This document shows positions 1 to 8,366 of a DNA stretch of 64,000 nucleotides, one piece after another. Both the position numbers and the translations under genes were made by a program. Under the pieces are notes generated by a model. The model was not told where the DNA came from and did no database searches. It saw only the letters and a list, made by a program, of their open reading frames with translations. This DNA is from Anaerolineae bacterium. GTDB lineage: Bacteria; Chloroflexota; Anaerolineae; Aggregatilineales; Phototrophicaceae. How positions within the stretch are numbered: position 1 is the stretch's first letter; every line of letters begins with the position of its first letter. The stretch spans positions 186,001 through 250,000 of the forward strand of contig JAJDXR010000070.1 in the NCBI GenBank assembly GCA_022823165.1, in the 5' to 3' direction.

Positions 1-32
1 CAGGCATTCGCATCACCGGGCTGGACGCCTAG
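1..32 (+). CDS. C-terminal tail of an upstream gene (partial)
   Basis: The first bases read in frame as GIRITGLDA followed by a TAG stop at 30-32, two bases before the cofE start. The tight spacing suggests that the gene cut by the window edge is in the same operon as cofE. Nine residues are too few to name a family. Confidence 0.35.
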   Translation, partial: GIRITGLDA

Positions 33-34
33 CC

Positions 35-802
35 ATGCGCGGCGCTCCCAAACTCGTCGCCTGGGCGATACCGGATATCCCGCTGATACAAGCCGGCGCT
101 GATATCGCCGCTATCATTTCGTCGCGGGCGCAAGCCGCCGGCCTGCGATTGCAGGCTGGAGACGCGCTGGTGATCGCCTCCAAAATCGTGGCCAAAGCCG
201 AAGGGCGCTATACGACGCTGGCAAGCGTCTGCCCCTCGCGCGAAGCTGAGGCGCTGGCGCAGGAGACCGGCAAAGATCCGCGCCTGGTCGCATTGATCTT
301 GAGCGAATCCGAGCGGGTATCGCGAAAACGCAAAGGCGTCCTGGTGACGGAGCACCGTCTGGGTTTTGTCTCAGCTAACGCCGGCATCGACCAGAGCAAT
401 ATAGAAGGCGGTGATGACGCCGCGCTGCTGCTGCCGCTGGATCCCGACGACTCCGCTTGGCGGATTCGCGCCCGGCTGCGTCAGCGATTGGGCGTCGATT
501 TGGCCGTGGTCATCAGCGATACGCATGGGCGCGCCTTCCGTGTTGGCAATGTCGGGGTGGCCATCGGCGTTTCCGGTTTGCCCTCGCTGCAAGACTTGCG
601 AGGCAGCCGCGACTTGTACGGCCGTGTATTGGAAGTAACGCAGGTGGCTTATGCTGACCTGGTGGCCTCAGCAGCCCACCTGCTCGGCGGCGAAGCCGAT
701 GAAGGTTTGCCGGTCGTATTGATCCGCGGGCTGGATTTGCGATCCGCCCATGGACAGGCCTCCGACATGATCCGCGCGGCCGAACATGATCTCTACCGCT
801 AG
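35..802 (+). CDS. cofE: CofE, coenzyme F420-0:L-glutamate ligase
   Basis: This 255-residue protein has the length and character of CofE, the GTP-dependent cytoplasmic ligase that adds gamma-linked glutamates to F420-0. Family features visible are the early GDALVIASKIVAKAEGR segment, the central SESERVSR and ISDTHGRAFRVGNVGVAIG segments (Asp/His/Gly-rich metal and GTP site), and a terminal EADEGLPVVLIRG segment. The ATG at 35 follows the previous stop by two bases, with no strong Shine-Dalgarno, so translational coupling is likely. It heads a run of cofE, nitroreductase, cofD and cofC, which together with these motifs makes the assignment secure. In actinobacteria the same ligase is the N-terminal half of FbiB; here it is a separate protein. 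Confidence 0.93.
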   Translation: MRGAPKLVAWAIPDIPLIQAGADIAAIISSRAQAAGLRLQAGDALVIASKIVAKAEGRYTTLASVCPSREAEALAQETGKDPRLVALILSESERVSRKRKGVLVTEHRLGFVSANAGIDQSNIEGGDDAALLLPLDPDDSAWRIRARLRQRLGVDLAVVISDTHGRAFRVGNVGVAIGVSGLPSLQDLRGSRDLYGRVLEVTQVAYADLVASAAHLLGGEADEGLPVVLIRGLDLRSAHGQASDMIRAAEHDLYR

Positions 803-1415
803 CGTTGCCATGAAGGCTGCCGAATTGTCGGAATTGATGCGCCGGCGGCGTTCGCTACGGACTTACCGCGCGCAGCCTGTGCCCAAGGAATTCCTCGGGC
901 AAATCCTCGAGGCGGCCGTCTGGGCGCCCTCGGCGCACAATCGCCAGCCCTGGCGCTTTGTGGTCATCAGTCGGGCGGCGACCAAAGAGCGGCTGGCGCG
1001 CGAAATGGGCGCGAAGTTGCGCGGCGATTTGTCCGCCGACGCCGTGCCGCCGGCGGTGATAGACGCCGATGTCGCGCGCTCCTATCAGCGCGTCACGGAG
1101 GCGCCGCTGCTGCTGCTGCTATGTATGAGTCTGCAAGATATGGACGAATACGGCGACGAGCGGCGCCAAGCCCATGAACGCACGATGGCGCAGCAGAGCG
1201 CGGCTATGGCCGGCCAAAATATCTTGCTGATGGCGTCCAGCTTGGGCTTGGGCGCCTGCTGGATGTGCGCGCCGCTATTCTGTCAGGACTTGGTTGTCTC
1301 CGTGCTGGACCTGCCGGCGGATTGGCGGCCCCAAGGCTTAATTACCTTGGGTTTTCCCGCGCAGCAACGGCAGCGGGAGCGCGACTCATGGGAAACGAGA
1401 ACAATTCGGCGCTAG
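786..1415 (+). CDS. Nitroreductase-family FMN protein, probable dehydro-F420-0 reductase
   Basis: This protein of about 209 residues has the nitroreductase fold signature: RRRRSLRTY near the N-terminus, AAVWAPSAHNRQPWRFVV for FMN binding, and a later AGQNILLMASSLGLGACWM helix. The first ATG (786) overlaps cofE by 17 bases; an in-frame ATG at 810 lies just after the cofE stop and is an equally good start. In mycobacterial FbiB a nitroreductase domain fused to the CofE domain reduces dehydro-F420-0, which is made from phosphoenolpyruvate. Adjacency to cofE suggests the same job for this stand-alone protein. That function is inferred from position; the family itself is clear. A generic nitro- or enone reductase is the alternative. 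Confidence 0.8.
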   Translation: MISTASVAMKAAELSELMRRRRSLRTYRAQPVPKEFLGQILEAAVWAPSAHNRQPWRFVVISRAATKERLAREMGAKLRGDLSADAVPPAVIDADVARSYQRVTEAPLLLLLCMSLQDMDEYGDERRQAHERTMAQQSAAMAGQNILLMASSLGLGACWMCAPLFCQDLVVSVLDLPADWRPQGLITLGFPAQQRQRERDSWETRTIRR

Positions 1416-1417
1416 CT

Positions 1418-2350
1418 ATGAAAGTTGCGGTTCTAATCGGCGGGGTAGGCGGCGCCAAATTAGCCAGTGGCTTGATGCAAGTCGTCGCGCCCGAGCGGCT
1501 GAGCTTCATCGTCAACACCGGCGATGACTTCCGTCACCTGGGGCTGAAGATCTGCCCCGATCTTGATACGCTGATGTACACCCTGGCCGGTTTGGTGAAT
1601 CCGGAATGGGGCTGGGGAATCGCGGAAGACTCCACAATTACCCTGGAGAGCCTGGAGCGAACCTACGGTCTCGAGCCCTGGTTCCGGCTGGGCGACAAAG
1701 ACCTGGCTACTCATCTGCTGCGCCTAGACCTGCTGCAGCGAGGTTATTCGCTCACCGAGGTCAGCGACTGTCTGGCTCGGCGTCTGGGCTTGGCGGCCAG
1801 GCTATTGCCCATGTGCGACGAAGACCTGCCCACAATCATTTGCAGCGACAATCACGGCGAATTGGGTTTTCAGGAATATTTTGTGAAACATCGCTGGCAA
1901 CCGGTCGTAAAGTCTATTAGTTACCGAGATTGCGAAAAGGCAAGTATGTCGCCGGCCGTTACAGTTGCTATTGAAGAGGCTGACATTATCTTGATTGCGC
2001 CCTCCAATCCCTGGTTGTCGGTGGCGCCTGTTCTGGCGGTTCCCGGCCTGCGAACAGCGCTGAAACGAGCGCTGGCGCCGGTTGTGGCGGTTACGCCAAT
2101 CATCGCCGGAGCTGCCGTCAAGGGGCCGACGGCGAAGATCATGGCCGAGCTGGGCTTGCAGGTTTCTGAAGCGGCGGTCGCGGAATTCTACCACGGTATC
2201 ATCGACGGTTTTGTGAACGACATTCGCAACCAGCCCCTGGACGTCGCCAACCTTCAATCCACGCGGCTGGACACCTTGATGACGGACAAGCTCGCCAAAG
2301 TCAATTTGGCGCGCGAGACGCTGGCCTGGATCGCCGGGTGGGCTTCATGA
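1418..2350 (+). CDS. cofD: CofD, 2-phospho-L-lactate (or phosphoenolpyruvate) transferase
   Basis: A 310-residue CofD/YvcK-superfamily protein that transfers the phospholactyl or phosphoenolpyruvyl group from its GDP-activated form to Fo, giving F420-0 or dehydro-F420-0. The N-terminus VAVLIGGVGGAKLASGL is the hallmark glycine-rich loop. VNTGDDFRHLGLKICPDLDTLMYTLAG and IAPSNPWLSVAPVLAVPGL are typical CofD blocks. Start chosen at ATG 1418, just after the nitroreductase stop; an in-frame ATG at 1388 would add ten residues without homology. The stop overlaps the cofC start as ATGA, so the two are translationally coupled. The sequence alone does not tell which three-carbon donor is used. Confidence 0.93.
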   Translation: MKVAVLIGGVGGAKLASGLMQVVAPERLSFIVNTGDDFRHLGLKICPDLDTLMYTLAGLVNPEWGWGIAEDSTITLESLERTYGLEPWFRLGDKDLATHLLRLDLLQRGYSLTEVSDCLARRLGLAARLLPMCDEDLPTIICSDNHGELGFQEYFVKHRWQPVVKSISYRDCEKASMSPAVTVAIEEADIILIAPSNPWLSVAPVLAVPGLRTALKRALAPVVAVTPIIAGAAVKGPTAKIMAELGLQVSEAAVAEFYHGIIDGFVNDIRNQPLDVANLQSTRLDTLMTDKLAKVNLARETLAWIAGWAS

Positions 2351-2994
2351 GCCTCTGGGCTATCATCCCGGTCAAGCCGCTGAAAAACGCCAAGAGCCGT
2401 CTGTCGCCGGTGCTTGCGCCTGATCAGCGCTTTATGTTGGCGCAGGCCATGTTTCGTCATGTCCTGTCGGTGACTACTACTATCCAGCAAGTGTCGGGTG
2501 TGCTGGTCATATCGCGCGATACCAAGGCGCTGGCTATCGCGCGCGAAATGGGCGCCAAAACCCTGCAAGAGGGCGCTATGTCGAATTTGAATCCGGCTTT
2601 GCTGCGCGCGACCATGGTGGTCAAAAGCTGGCGCGCTGATTCGGTGCTGGTGCTGCCGGCGGATTTACCCTTCATCAATGCCGGAGATCTGCGCGATATG
2701 ATCGAGTTGGCGGCTGATCGCTCCCTAGTCATCGCCACCGACCGCAATCGCGATGGAACCAACGCGCTGCTCATACGGCCGCCCGGCGCCATCAAATACG
2801 ATTACGGCAGCGGCAGTTACGAGCGGCACCTGCGCAAGGCTCGGGCCGCCGGCATGCTCGTGCGCGAATTCCAATCCGAAAGGCTGTCGCTGGATATTGA
2901 CGTGCCCGAAGATCTGCGCGAATACCAGGAGATACTCGACCAGGGGCAATTTGGCCACCTGCCGTCTTTCCCGGTTCTGTACAGCGCGAAGTGA
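2347..2994 (+). CDS. cofC: CofC/FbiD, guanylyltransferase of F420 biosynthesis
   Basis: A 215-residue MobA-like nucleotidyltransferase that activates 2-phospholactate or phosphoenolpyruvate with GTP, the step before CofD. Visible motifs are AIIPVKPLKNAKSRLSPVL at the N-terminus (the CofC variant of the NTP-binding loop), the VLPADLPFI metal-binding aspartate motif, DRNRDGTNALLIRPP, and LSLDIDVPEDL at the C-terminus. The ATG at 2347 sits in an ATGA overlap with the cofD stop. It is the last gene of the F420 run and is followed by an intrinsic terminator about 90 bases downstream. Together with the neighbouring reductase, the phosphoenolpyruvate route is favoured, but this cannot be decided from sequence. 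Confidence 0.9.
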   Translation: MSLWAIIPVKPLKNAKSRLSPVLAPDQRFMLAQAMFRHVLSVTTTIQQVSGVLVISRDTKALAIAREMGAKTLQEGAMSNLNPALLRATMVVKSWRADSVLVLPADLPFINAGDLRDMIELAADRSLVIATDRNRDGTNALLIRPPGAIKYDYGSGSYERHLRKARAAGMLVREFQSERLSLDIDVPEDLREYQEILDQGQFGHLPSFPVLYSAK

Positions 2995-3081
2995 GCGGAC
3001 GAGCGAGATTTGCGCTGCCGGCCGGAGCTGAAGGATAATGTCATCAGATAATGGGAGTGGTGAATATCGCGGATAGACTCC

Positions 3082-3106
3082 CTGTCCGAACCCGGGACAG
3101 TTTTTT
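3082..3106 (+). terminator. Intrinsic terminator after cofC
   Basis: A perfect 6-bp stem (CTGTCC/GGACAG, 3082-3087 with 3095-3100) closes a 7-base loop and is followed directly by six T residues. It ends the F420 operon. It abuts the left edge of a dispersed repeat, so the T-run may be shared with that element. Confidence 0.7.
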
Positions 3107-3325
3107 CAGCACAGATGACACAGAAGTAAGTGCGAGTAAGTAATGAAACTATTGGTACACCATCACAAAATAGCGAATTTTCGTGTTTGTGCGGGAGATC
3201 CGAGGCTCGCCCTACAACTTTCGACTATATTTTGAACCCTGTAGGGGTCAGCCTTGGCTGACCCGATGCTGTGAAATTTGTATGACTAACTTGATATTAC
3301 TGAGAACATAGTGGGCGCAGAGATT
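3100..3325 (+). repeat. Dispersed intergenic repeat A, copy 1
   Basis: About 220 bases here are closely similar to the reverse complement of 27301-27547. Shared landmarks in order are GAAGTAAGTGCGAGTAAGTAATG, ATAGCGAATTTTCGTGTTTG, a hairpin ending near CCCTACAACTTTC, TTTGAACCCTGTAGGGGTCAG with a perfect 9-bp palindromic hairpin at 3245-3264, and GATGCTGTGAAATTTG. It has no coding capacity. The whole 2995-3420 gap holds only this element and the terminator before it. Confidence 0.85.
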
Positions 3326-3420
3326 CTTCAATGCTTGCAAGAATTATCAAGTCAGCGGAATTAAGCGCTCCCAAGCTAATGATGGGTGAGTTCTAGTGAA
3401 TAGCGAAGTGGAGAAATCTC

Positions 3421-4428
3421 ATGGCTGATCGCGTAGCACTTTACTTGCAGGACGCGCATCCTTTGGCGGACGCCATTGAATACGTGAAGTACGCCGAGTT
3501 ATGCGGCTTTGAAGCCGTTTGGCAAGCCGAGAGCCGCCTGGTTCGCGATGCCATTGTTCCGATGGCCGCTTTCGCGGCGGTGACCTCGCGGATAAAAATC
3601 GGCTCCGGGGTAATCAACAACTGGACGCGCAACGCCGCCGTGATTGCGGCTACCTTTTTGACGCTGGACGACTTGGCGCAAGATCGCATCTATTGCGGGA
3701 TTGGCGCCTGGTGGGATCCGCTGGCGGCCAAGGTCGGCATCACCCGGCGCAAAAACCTGCTGGCGATGCGCGAGGTAGTGACGGTCGTGCGCCGGCTGCT
3801 CAATCGCGAGCGCGTCAGCTTTGACGGCGAATTTGCGCAAATGGACGATGTCGAGCTGGACGTGGTGCATGGCCGCAAAGAGCCGCGCAATGTGCCGATC
3901 TATATCGGCGCTACCGGCCCCAAGATGATGGCTTTGACCGGCGAGATCGCCGATGGCGCCGTGCTCAATTATTTGGTGTCGCCAAAATACAATGACATGG
4001 CTATGGCGCAACTGGAGATCGGCGCCAAGAAAGCCGGCAAGTCGATCGCTGACGTAGACCGCCCGCAATTGGTCGTCTGTTCGGTGGACAGCGACCGCGC
4101 CAAGGCGCTGGATGGCGCGCGCAAGCTGGTCACGCAGTACCTGGGGCAGCAGCCGCATATCATGAAAGCCAGCGGCGTCAGCCAGGATTTGCTGGACGAA
4201 ATCAACCAGGTGCTGACCTGGCCCGCCACCGAGGAACAGATACTGGAAGCGATGAAGCTGGTGCCGGACGATGTGGTGCAGATGATTACGGCCTCGGGCA
4301 CGCCTGACGAGGTCAAGGCAAAAGTGCGCGAATACGTCGCCGCCGGGGCCACTTGCCCCATACTCTACCCGCTGGGCGCCGATGTTCGCCTGATGATCGA
4401 CACCTTCGCCGGCGGTTATTCCAGCTAG
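3421..4428 (+). CDS. LLM-class (F420-dependent) flavin oxidoreductase
   Basis: A 335-residue luciferase-like TIM-barrel protein of the type that includes F420-dependent methylene-tetrahydromethanopterin reductase-like enzymes. Family landmarks are [31 protein letters not shown], a central [24 protein letters not shown] segment and a C-terminal [25 protein letters not shown] segment. The ATG at 3421 is preceded by a GTGGAG Shine-Dalgarno. It follows the F420 biosynthesis operon, separated by a terminator and a repeat, which supports F420 rather than FMN as cofactor, though the substrate is unknown. The next gene begins 10 bases after its stop, so the two are probably co-transcribed. Confidence 0.85.
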   Translation: MADRVALYLQDAHPLADAIEYVKYAELCGFEAVWQAESRLVRDAIVPMAAFAAVTSRIKIGSGVINNWTRNAAVIAATFLTLDDLAQDRIYCGIGAWWDPLAAKVGITRRKNLLAMREVVTVVRRLLNRERVSFDGEFAQMDDVELDVVHGRKEPRNVPIYIGATGPKMMALTGEIADGAVLNYLVSPKYNDMAMAQLEIGAKKAGKSIADVDRPQLVVCSVDSDRAKALDGARKLVTQYLGQQPHIMKASGVSQDLLDEINQVLTWPATEEQILEAMKLVPDDVVQMITASGTPDEVKAKVREYVAAGATCPILYPLGADVRLMIDTFAGGYSS

Positions 4429-4437
4429 CTCAAACCG

Positions 4438-5082
4438 ATGCGCAGCGTTCTATCGAAGGCAGCCGGCGTGGTCAAGATCCTCTGTGTGAGCGATACCGAA
4501 ATGCCGCAGTTGCATAGCGCGGTCAATTTGCGGCGGCAATACAGCGATATCGACATGATCATCAGCTGTGGCGATATGCCCCCGGGTTATCTCGATTTCA
4601 TCACCAGCATCACCAGCGCGCCAATGTTCTATGTCCGCGGCAACCACGATGAGGTCTATGACTCGGAACCGCCCGGCGGCATCAACTTGCATCGACAGGT
4701 GGTGGAGTATCGCGGACTGCTCATGGCGGGTTTGGAAGGCTCCATCAAATACAATCGCGGCGCGATCCAGTATACGCAGTTGCAGATGCACCGCATGGTG
4801 CTTGGCCTGGGCCCGGCGATCCTTTGGAATCGCTGGGCGCGCAAACGCGGCATTGATCTCTTTGTCACGCACTCGCCGGCTCTGAATATCCATGACGGCA
4901 ACGATGTGGCGCATCGCGGCTTCACCAGCTTCCTCAACTTCATGAAGTGGTATCGTCCGCGTTATATGCTGCACGGGCATGTGCATATCTGGGATCGGCG
5001 CAAGACCGTCCGCACTCAATATGAGTCGACCTGTGTATTAAATATCAATCCATTTACTGTGCTGGACCTGGAACCGGTCTAG
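4438..5082 (+). CDS. Calcineurin-like metallophosphoesterase
   Basis: A 214-residue single-domain metallophosphoesterase. The motif ladder is visible: CVSDTEM (first motif), SCGDMP, VRGNHDE, VTHSP and LHGHVH. The canonical D-x-H of motif I reads D-T-E, so one metal-ligand histidine is replaced by glutamate; the other ligands are present. The substrate is unknown, and proteins of this size act on phosphodiesters or phosphomonoesters in the cytoplasm. It lies between the LLM oxidoreductase and the molybdenum-hydroxylase genes with short spacers (10 and 41 bases) and may be part of that transcription unit. Confidence 0.8.
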   Translation: MRSVLSKAAGVVKILCVSDTEMPQLHSAVNLRRQYSDIDMIISCGDMPPGYLDFITSITSAPMFYVRGNHDEVYDSEPPGGINLHRQVVEYRGLLMAGLEGSIKYNRGAIQYTQLQMHRMVLGLGPAILWNRWARKRGIDLFVTHSPALNIHDGNDVAHRGFTSFLNFMKWYRPRYMLHGHVHIWDRRKTVRTQYESTCVLNINPFTVLDLEPV

Positions 5083-5123
5083 CCAAGGAAAGCGCCCCAT
5101 AGCGCCGAGGAGGCTCGCCGACC

Positions 5124-6557
5124 ATGTGGCAGGCTTATCATAGTGTCAGCAGCGTGTCAGAAGCATTGGAGCTGCTCAACGAACACGGGGCGGCGGCCCG
5201 GATAGTCGCCGGCGGCACGGACCTCATTATCGAGATGGAGCGCGGGGCGCGCCCGCAGCTGAAGATCCTGGTCGATATAACGCGCGTCCCCGGGCTGGAT
5301 TCGATCAGCCTGGAAGCCGACGCCATCGTGCTGGGTCCGCTGGTTACTCACAATCACGCGGTAGGCAGCGACCTTATCCGCCGGCGCGCGCTGCCGCTGG
5401 CGCAAGCCTCTTGGGAAGTCGGCGCGCCTCAGATTCGCAATCGCGCCACCATCGCCGGTAATTTGATCACCGCTTCCCCCGCCAACGACACCATTACGCC
5501 GCTGGTCGCCCTGGGCGCCGAAGTGACCCTGCAGTCTGTGGACGGCGAACGGACGCTGGCGCTGGAGGATTTCTACAGCGGCTTCCGCCAGACGGTTCTG
5601 CGTCCGAATGAAATGCTGCGCGCCATCCGTATCCCGCCGCTGACGGAGTGGCAGCGCGGCATTTTTCTGAAGCTGGGTTTGCGCCGCGCGCAGGCGATAT
5701 CGGTGGTGGACGTCACCGCCGTCATTGGGCGCGACGAGGCCGGCCTCGTGACCGATGCCCGCGTCGCGCTGGGCAGCGTGGCCGCCACCATCGTTCGCGT
5801 ACCCGCCGCGGAGAATTGCCTGATCGGCAAAGCTCTCGACGGCGAGGCCATGGCCGAATGCGCTCGGCTGGCCAGCGCGGCTGTTGCGCCGATTGATGAT
5901 GTACGCGGCAGCGCGGAGTACCGCAGCGAGATGGTCGCGATCCTGGTGAGGCGCGCGCTGCGGCAGTTGGCGGCTGAGTCACAGGATTTGGGCTTGCCGG
6001 GCGCGCCGCCGATGCTCTGGGGCGAGAATAAGGCGCTGGTTCGTGAGGGCTTGCCTTGCGCGACCATCCATTTGCCTGACAGTCCCATTGAGAGTCGCGT
6101 CAACGGCCGAGATGTCCGTATCGCCACCGGCCAGCGAAAATCACTCTTGCATTGGCTGCGCGACGAGGTCGGCTTGCCCGGTACCAAAGAAGGTTGCGCC
6201 GAAGGCGAATGCGGCGCCTGCACCGTCTTCCTGGATGACGTGGCGGTCATGGCCTGCATGGTGTACGCTCCGCGAGCGCATGGCGCGGATATTGTAACGG
6301 TCGAGGGCTTGCGAACGGGCGACGCCCTGCATCCAATTCAGCAGGCGTTTATAGACGAAGCGGCCGTCCAATGCGGCTATTGCACGCCCGGTTTCCTGAT
6401 GGCGGGCGCCAAGTTGCTGGAGGAAATCCCTGAGCCGGATACCGAGCAGATCAACTATAGCATCAGCGGGAATCTTTGCCGCTGCACCGGTTATTACAAA
6501 ATCGTCGAAGCCTTCCGCCAGGCCAGCCGGGCGCAAGCGCAAGCGCAAGCGACCTGA
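5124..6557 (+). CDS. Molybdenum hydroxylase FAD subunit fused to 2Fe-2S subunit
   Basis: This 477-residue protein joins two subunits that are often separate in xanthine dehydrogenase/CO dehydrogenase-family enzymes. Residues 1-285 form a CoxM/XdhB-type FAD domain (RIVAGGTDLI, GAPQIRNRATIAGNLITASPANDT). Residues about 315-470 form a CoxS/XdhC-type double [2Fe-2S] domain: GCAEGECGACTVF for the plant-type cluster, then QCGYCTPGF and GNLCRCTGYYKI for the helical cluster. All eight cluster cysteines are present. It carries electrons from the molybdenum site encoded downstream (8367-10586). The order FAD then iron-sulfur is the reverse of eukaryotic xanthine dehydrogenase. A GAGGAGG Shine-Dalgarno precedes the ATG. 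Confidence 0.9.
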   Translation: MWQAYHSVSSVSEALELLNEHGAAARIVAGGTDLIIEMERGARPQLKILVDITRVPGLDSISLEADAIVLGPLVTHNHAVGSDLIRRRALPLAQASWEVGAPQIRNRATIAGNLITASPANDTITPLVALGAEVTLQSVDGERTLALEDFYSGFRQTVLRPNEMLRAIRIPPLTEWQRGIFLKLGLRRAQAISVVDVTAVIGRDEAGLVTDARVALGSVAATIVRVPAAENCLIGKALDGEAMAECARLASAAVAPIDDVRGSAEYRSEMVAILVRRALRQLAAESQDLGLPGAPPMLWGENKALVREGLPCATIHLPDSPIESRVNGRDVRIATGQRKSLLHWLRDEVGLPGTKEGCAEGECGACTVFLDDVAVMACMVYAPRAHGADIVTVEGLRTGDALHPIQQAFIDEAAVQCGYCTPGFLMAGAKLLEEIPEPDTEQINYSISGNLCRCTGYYKIVEAFRQASRAQAQAQAT

Positions 6558-6566
6558 GGGCAGCTC

Positions 6567-8321
6567 ATGGACCGCCGGGTGCCCAAGACGGGCAGCGAAG
6601 AAATCGAACTCTACATGCGCACCTACTATTCGCTGCTGCGTTCCAGCGACAGCATCAAGATCGAAACGCTGGTGGAGAGCCACCTGGCTATGGCCTCCTC
6701 CTTGCACGATCGCGCCGTCGCCGCTGAGCCCGATGCGTCGGCCTTGATGTACAGCGCTTTGCGCTTGCCGGCCTGCATAGTTCAGGTGGAGGCGATCTTG
6801 ATCGGCCAGATGGAGCGCGCCTTTGCCGCGGCCGGCTACAAGAATGTCGCCGATTGGCAGCGGGTCTTCGCGCCCGGCCGGCGGCGGCGCACCCATTTTA
6901 ACGGCGAGAGCGCCATGGCGGTTTTCATCGTCAGCCGCTCGGATATCGACGATCTGGCGCCGATTCTGACCGCCTTTCAGATCGAGTGGAACAAGCTGAA
7001 TCAACTGCTGCAGAATCAGGACTTGTACGAATCGCTGCTGCCTTATGCGGATGGCGGCGATGTGCCGGCGGAGGAATTTGAGATTCTGGCGGCGGGCTTG
7101 CGCATGGCCGTCAGCGATCTGCAGCGATTGCAATTGCTATGGCGGGACGAATTCGTGAGCAACCTGCTGCTCATCGGGCGGCAGCGCAAGAGTATGACCC
7201 TGCGCCTCATATCCGGCTCGCTGGCGGATTACCGCCGCGCCACCGCCGCCTGGTGGGAAGAGCTCTGCCAGGAAGTGTCGCTGGCGGGCATTGATTTGCA
7301 AGAGCGCCCGGTGTATTTCGTTTCCAGCAATACCCATTCCTTGATTAACTTGCTGGCCGGTTTCGCGCGGCGCTTTGAAGAGAGCCTGGTCAATTATATT
7401 GAGCAATTCAAAGAAAAATCGCTGCTGACTGAATATGAAGACCTCAAGGAGAGTTATCACAAGAGCATCGACAATTTCCTTTATTTTGTGCTGCGGCAGT
7501 ATCTTTCCGATCAAGGCAGCCGCGCCAAACGCGCCCTCGAAAAGGAAGAACATCGCCTGGGCATCCACCGGGTGCCCAGCCGGCACGGCTTCGAAATGGA
7601 AACGCAGGTGATCGAATTGGGAAAGCTGGAAGCGCAGTGGTTTGACCCGCGGCTGGGCCGGGCTGAGGACCTGGAGCCGCTGCGCCACAGCCAGGCCATC
7701 GTGCTCAATATCGATTATCCCCTGGGCCTGGCTTCCTACGAATTGCTCAGCCGCATCTCCCAGGGCGTCGGCCGGCTGGATGGCGTCTACGTCATGGGCA
7801 AAGCCGCCACCCTCAACGGCCGCATTGGCGATATGATGATCCCCAACGTCATCCACGACGAACATTCGCAGAATACTTACCTCTTCCGCAACTGTTTCAC
7901 CGCGCGGCACGTCCGCTCCTGGATGGAGCACGGCAATGTCCTCGACAATCAAAAGGCGGTGACTGTGCTGGGCACTTTCCTGCAGAATCCCAATTACATG
8001 AGCGTCTTCTACAAAGAAGGCTACACCGATATTGAGATGGAAGGCGGACCCTACTTGTCGGCAATTTACGAAGCTTTCCGTCCCCAGCGCCATCCCATGA
8101 ATGAGATCGTCAACCTGCATTCGGTCAACTTTGATATTGGTTTCCTGCACTACGCCTCGGACAAACCCATGAACCGCGGGCAGACGCTGGGGGCGGGCAG
8201 CTTGAGCTACGGCGGCGTCGAGCCCACCTACGCCGCCGCCATTGCCATCCTGCGGCGCATCTTCTACAACGAGACGGAAAAGTTGATCGAGACCAGTTTT
8301 GAAGCGCTGCCGGCCTACTAA
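6567..8321 (+). CDS. Unrecognised protein with phosphorylase-like C-terminal domain
   Basis: I do not recognise this 584-residue protein as a named family. Residues 1 to about 370 look all-helical, with no signal peptide or membrane segment and a charged, coil-like stretch near 270-320. The C-terminal 210 residues carry motifs resembling the nucleoside phosphorylase/AMP nucleosidase fold: GKAATLNGRIGDMMIP near 410-425 (compare the G-x-G-G-L...GD-x-V-I-P pattern), DIEMEGGPYLSAI near 488-500 (compare the E-M-E substrate-binding motif) and YASDKP near 530. It sits between the two structural genes of the molybdenum hydroxylase, 9 bases after the FAD/FeS gene and 45 before the Mo subunit, so it is very likely co-expressed with them. 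A role in releasing a purine base for hydroxylation would fit but is only inference. Confidence 0.7.
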   Translation: MDRRVPKTGSEEIELYMRTYYSLLRSSDSIKIETLVESHLAMASSLHDRAVAAEPDASALMYSALRLPACIVQVEAILIGQMERAFAAAGYKNVADWQRVFAPGRRRRTHFNGESAMAVFIVSRSDIDDLAPILTAFQIEWNKLNQLLQNQDLYESLLPYADGGDVPAEEFEILAAGLRMAVSDLQRLQLLWRDEFVSNLLLIGRQRKSMTLRLISGSLADYRRATAAWWEELCQEVSLAGIDLQERPVYFVSSNTHSLINLLAGFARRFEESLVNYIEQFKEKSLLTEYEDLKESYHKSIDNFLYFVLRQYLSDQGSRAKRALEKEEHRLGIHRVPSRHGFEMETQVIELGKLEAQWFDPRLGRAEDLEPLRHSQAIVLNIDYPLGLASYELLSRISQGVGRLDGVYVMGKAATLNGRIGDMMIPNVIHDEHSQNTYLFRNCFTARHVRSWMEHGNVLDNQKAVTVLGTFLQNPNYMSVFYKEGYTDIEMEGGPYLSAIYEAFRPQRHPMNEIVNLHSVNFDIGFLHYASDKPMNRGQTLGAGSLSYGGVEPTYAAAIAILRRIFYNETEKLIETSFEALPAY

Positions 8322-8366
8322 TCATTCAATTTGGCTAGGAAGTATTAGGTAAAGGATACGACGACC

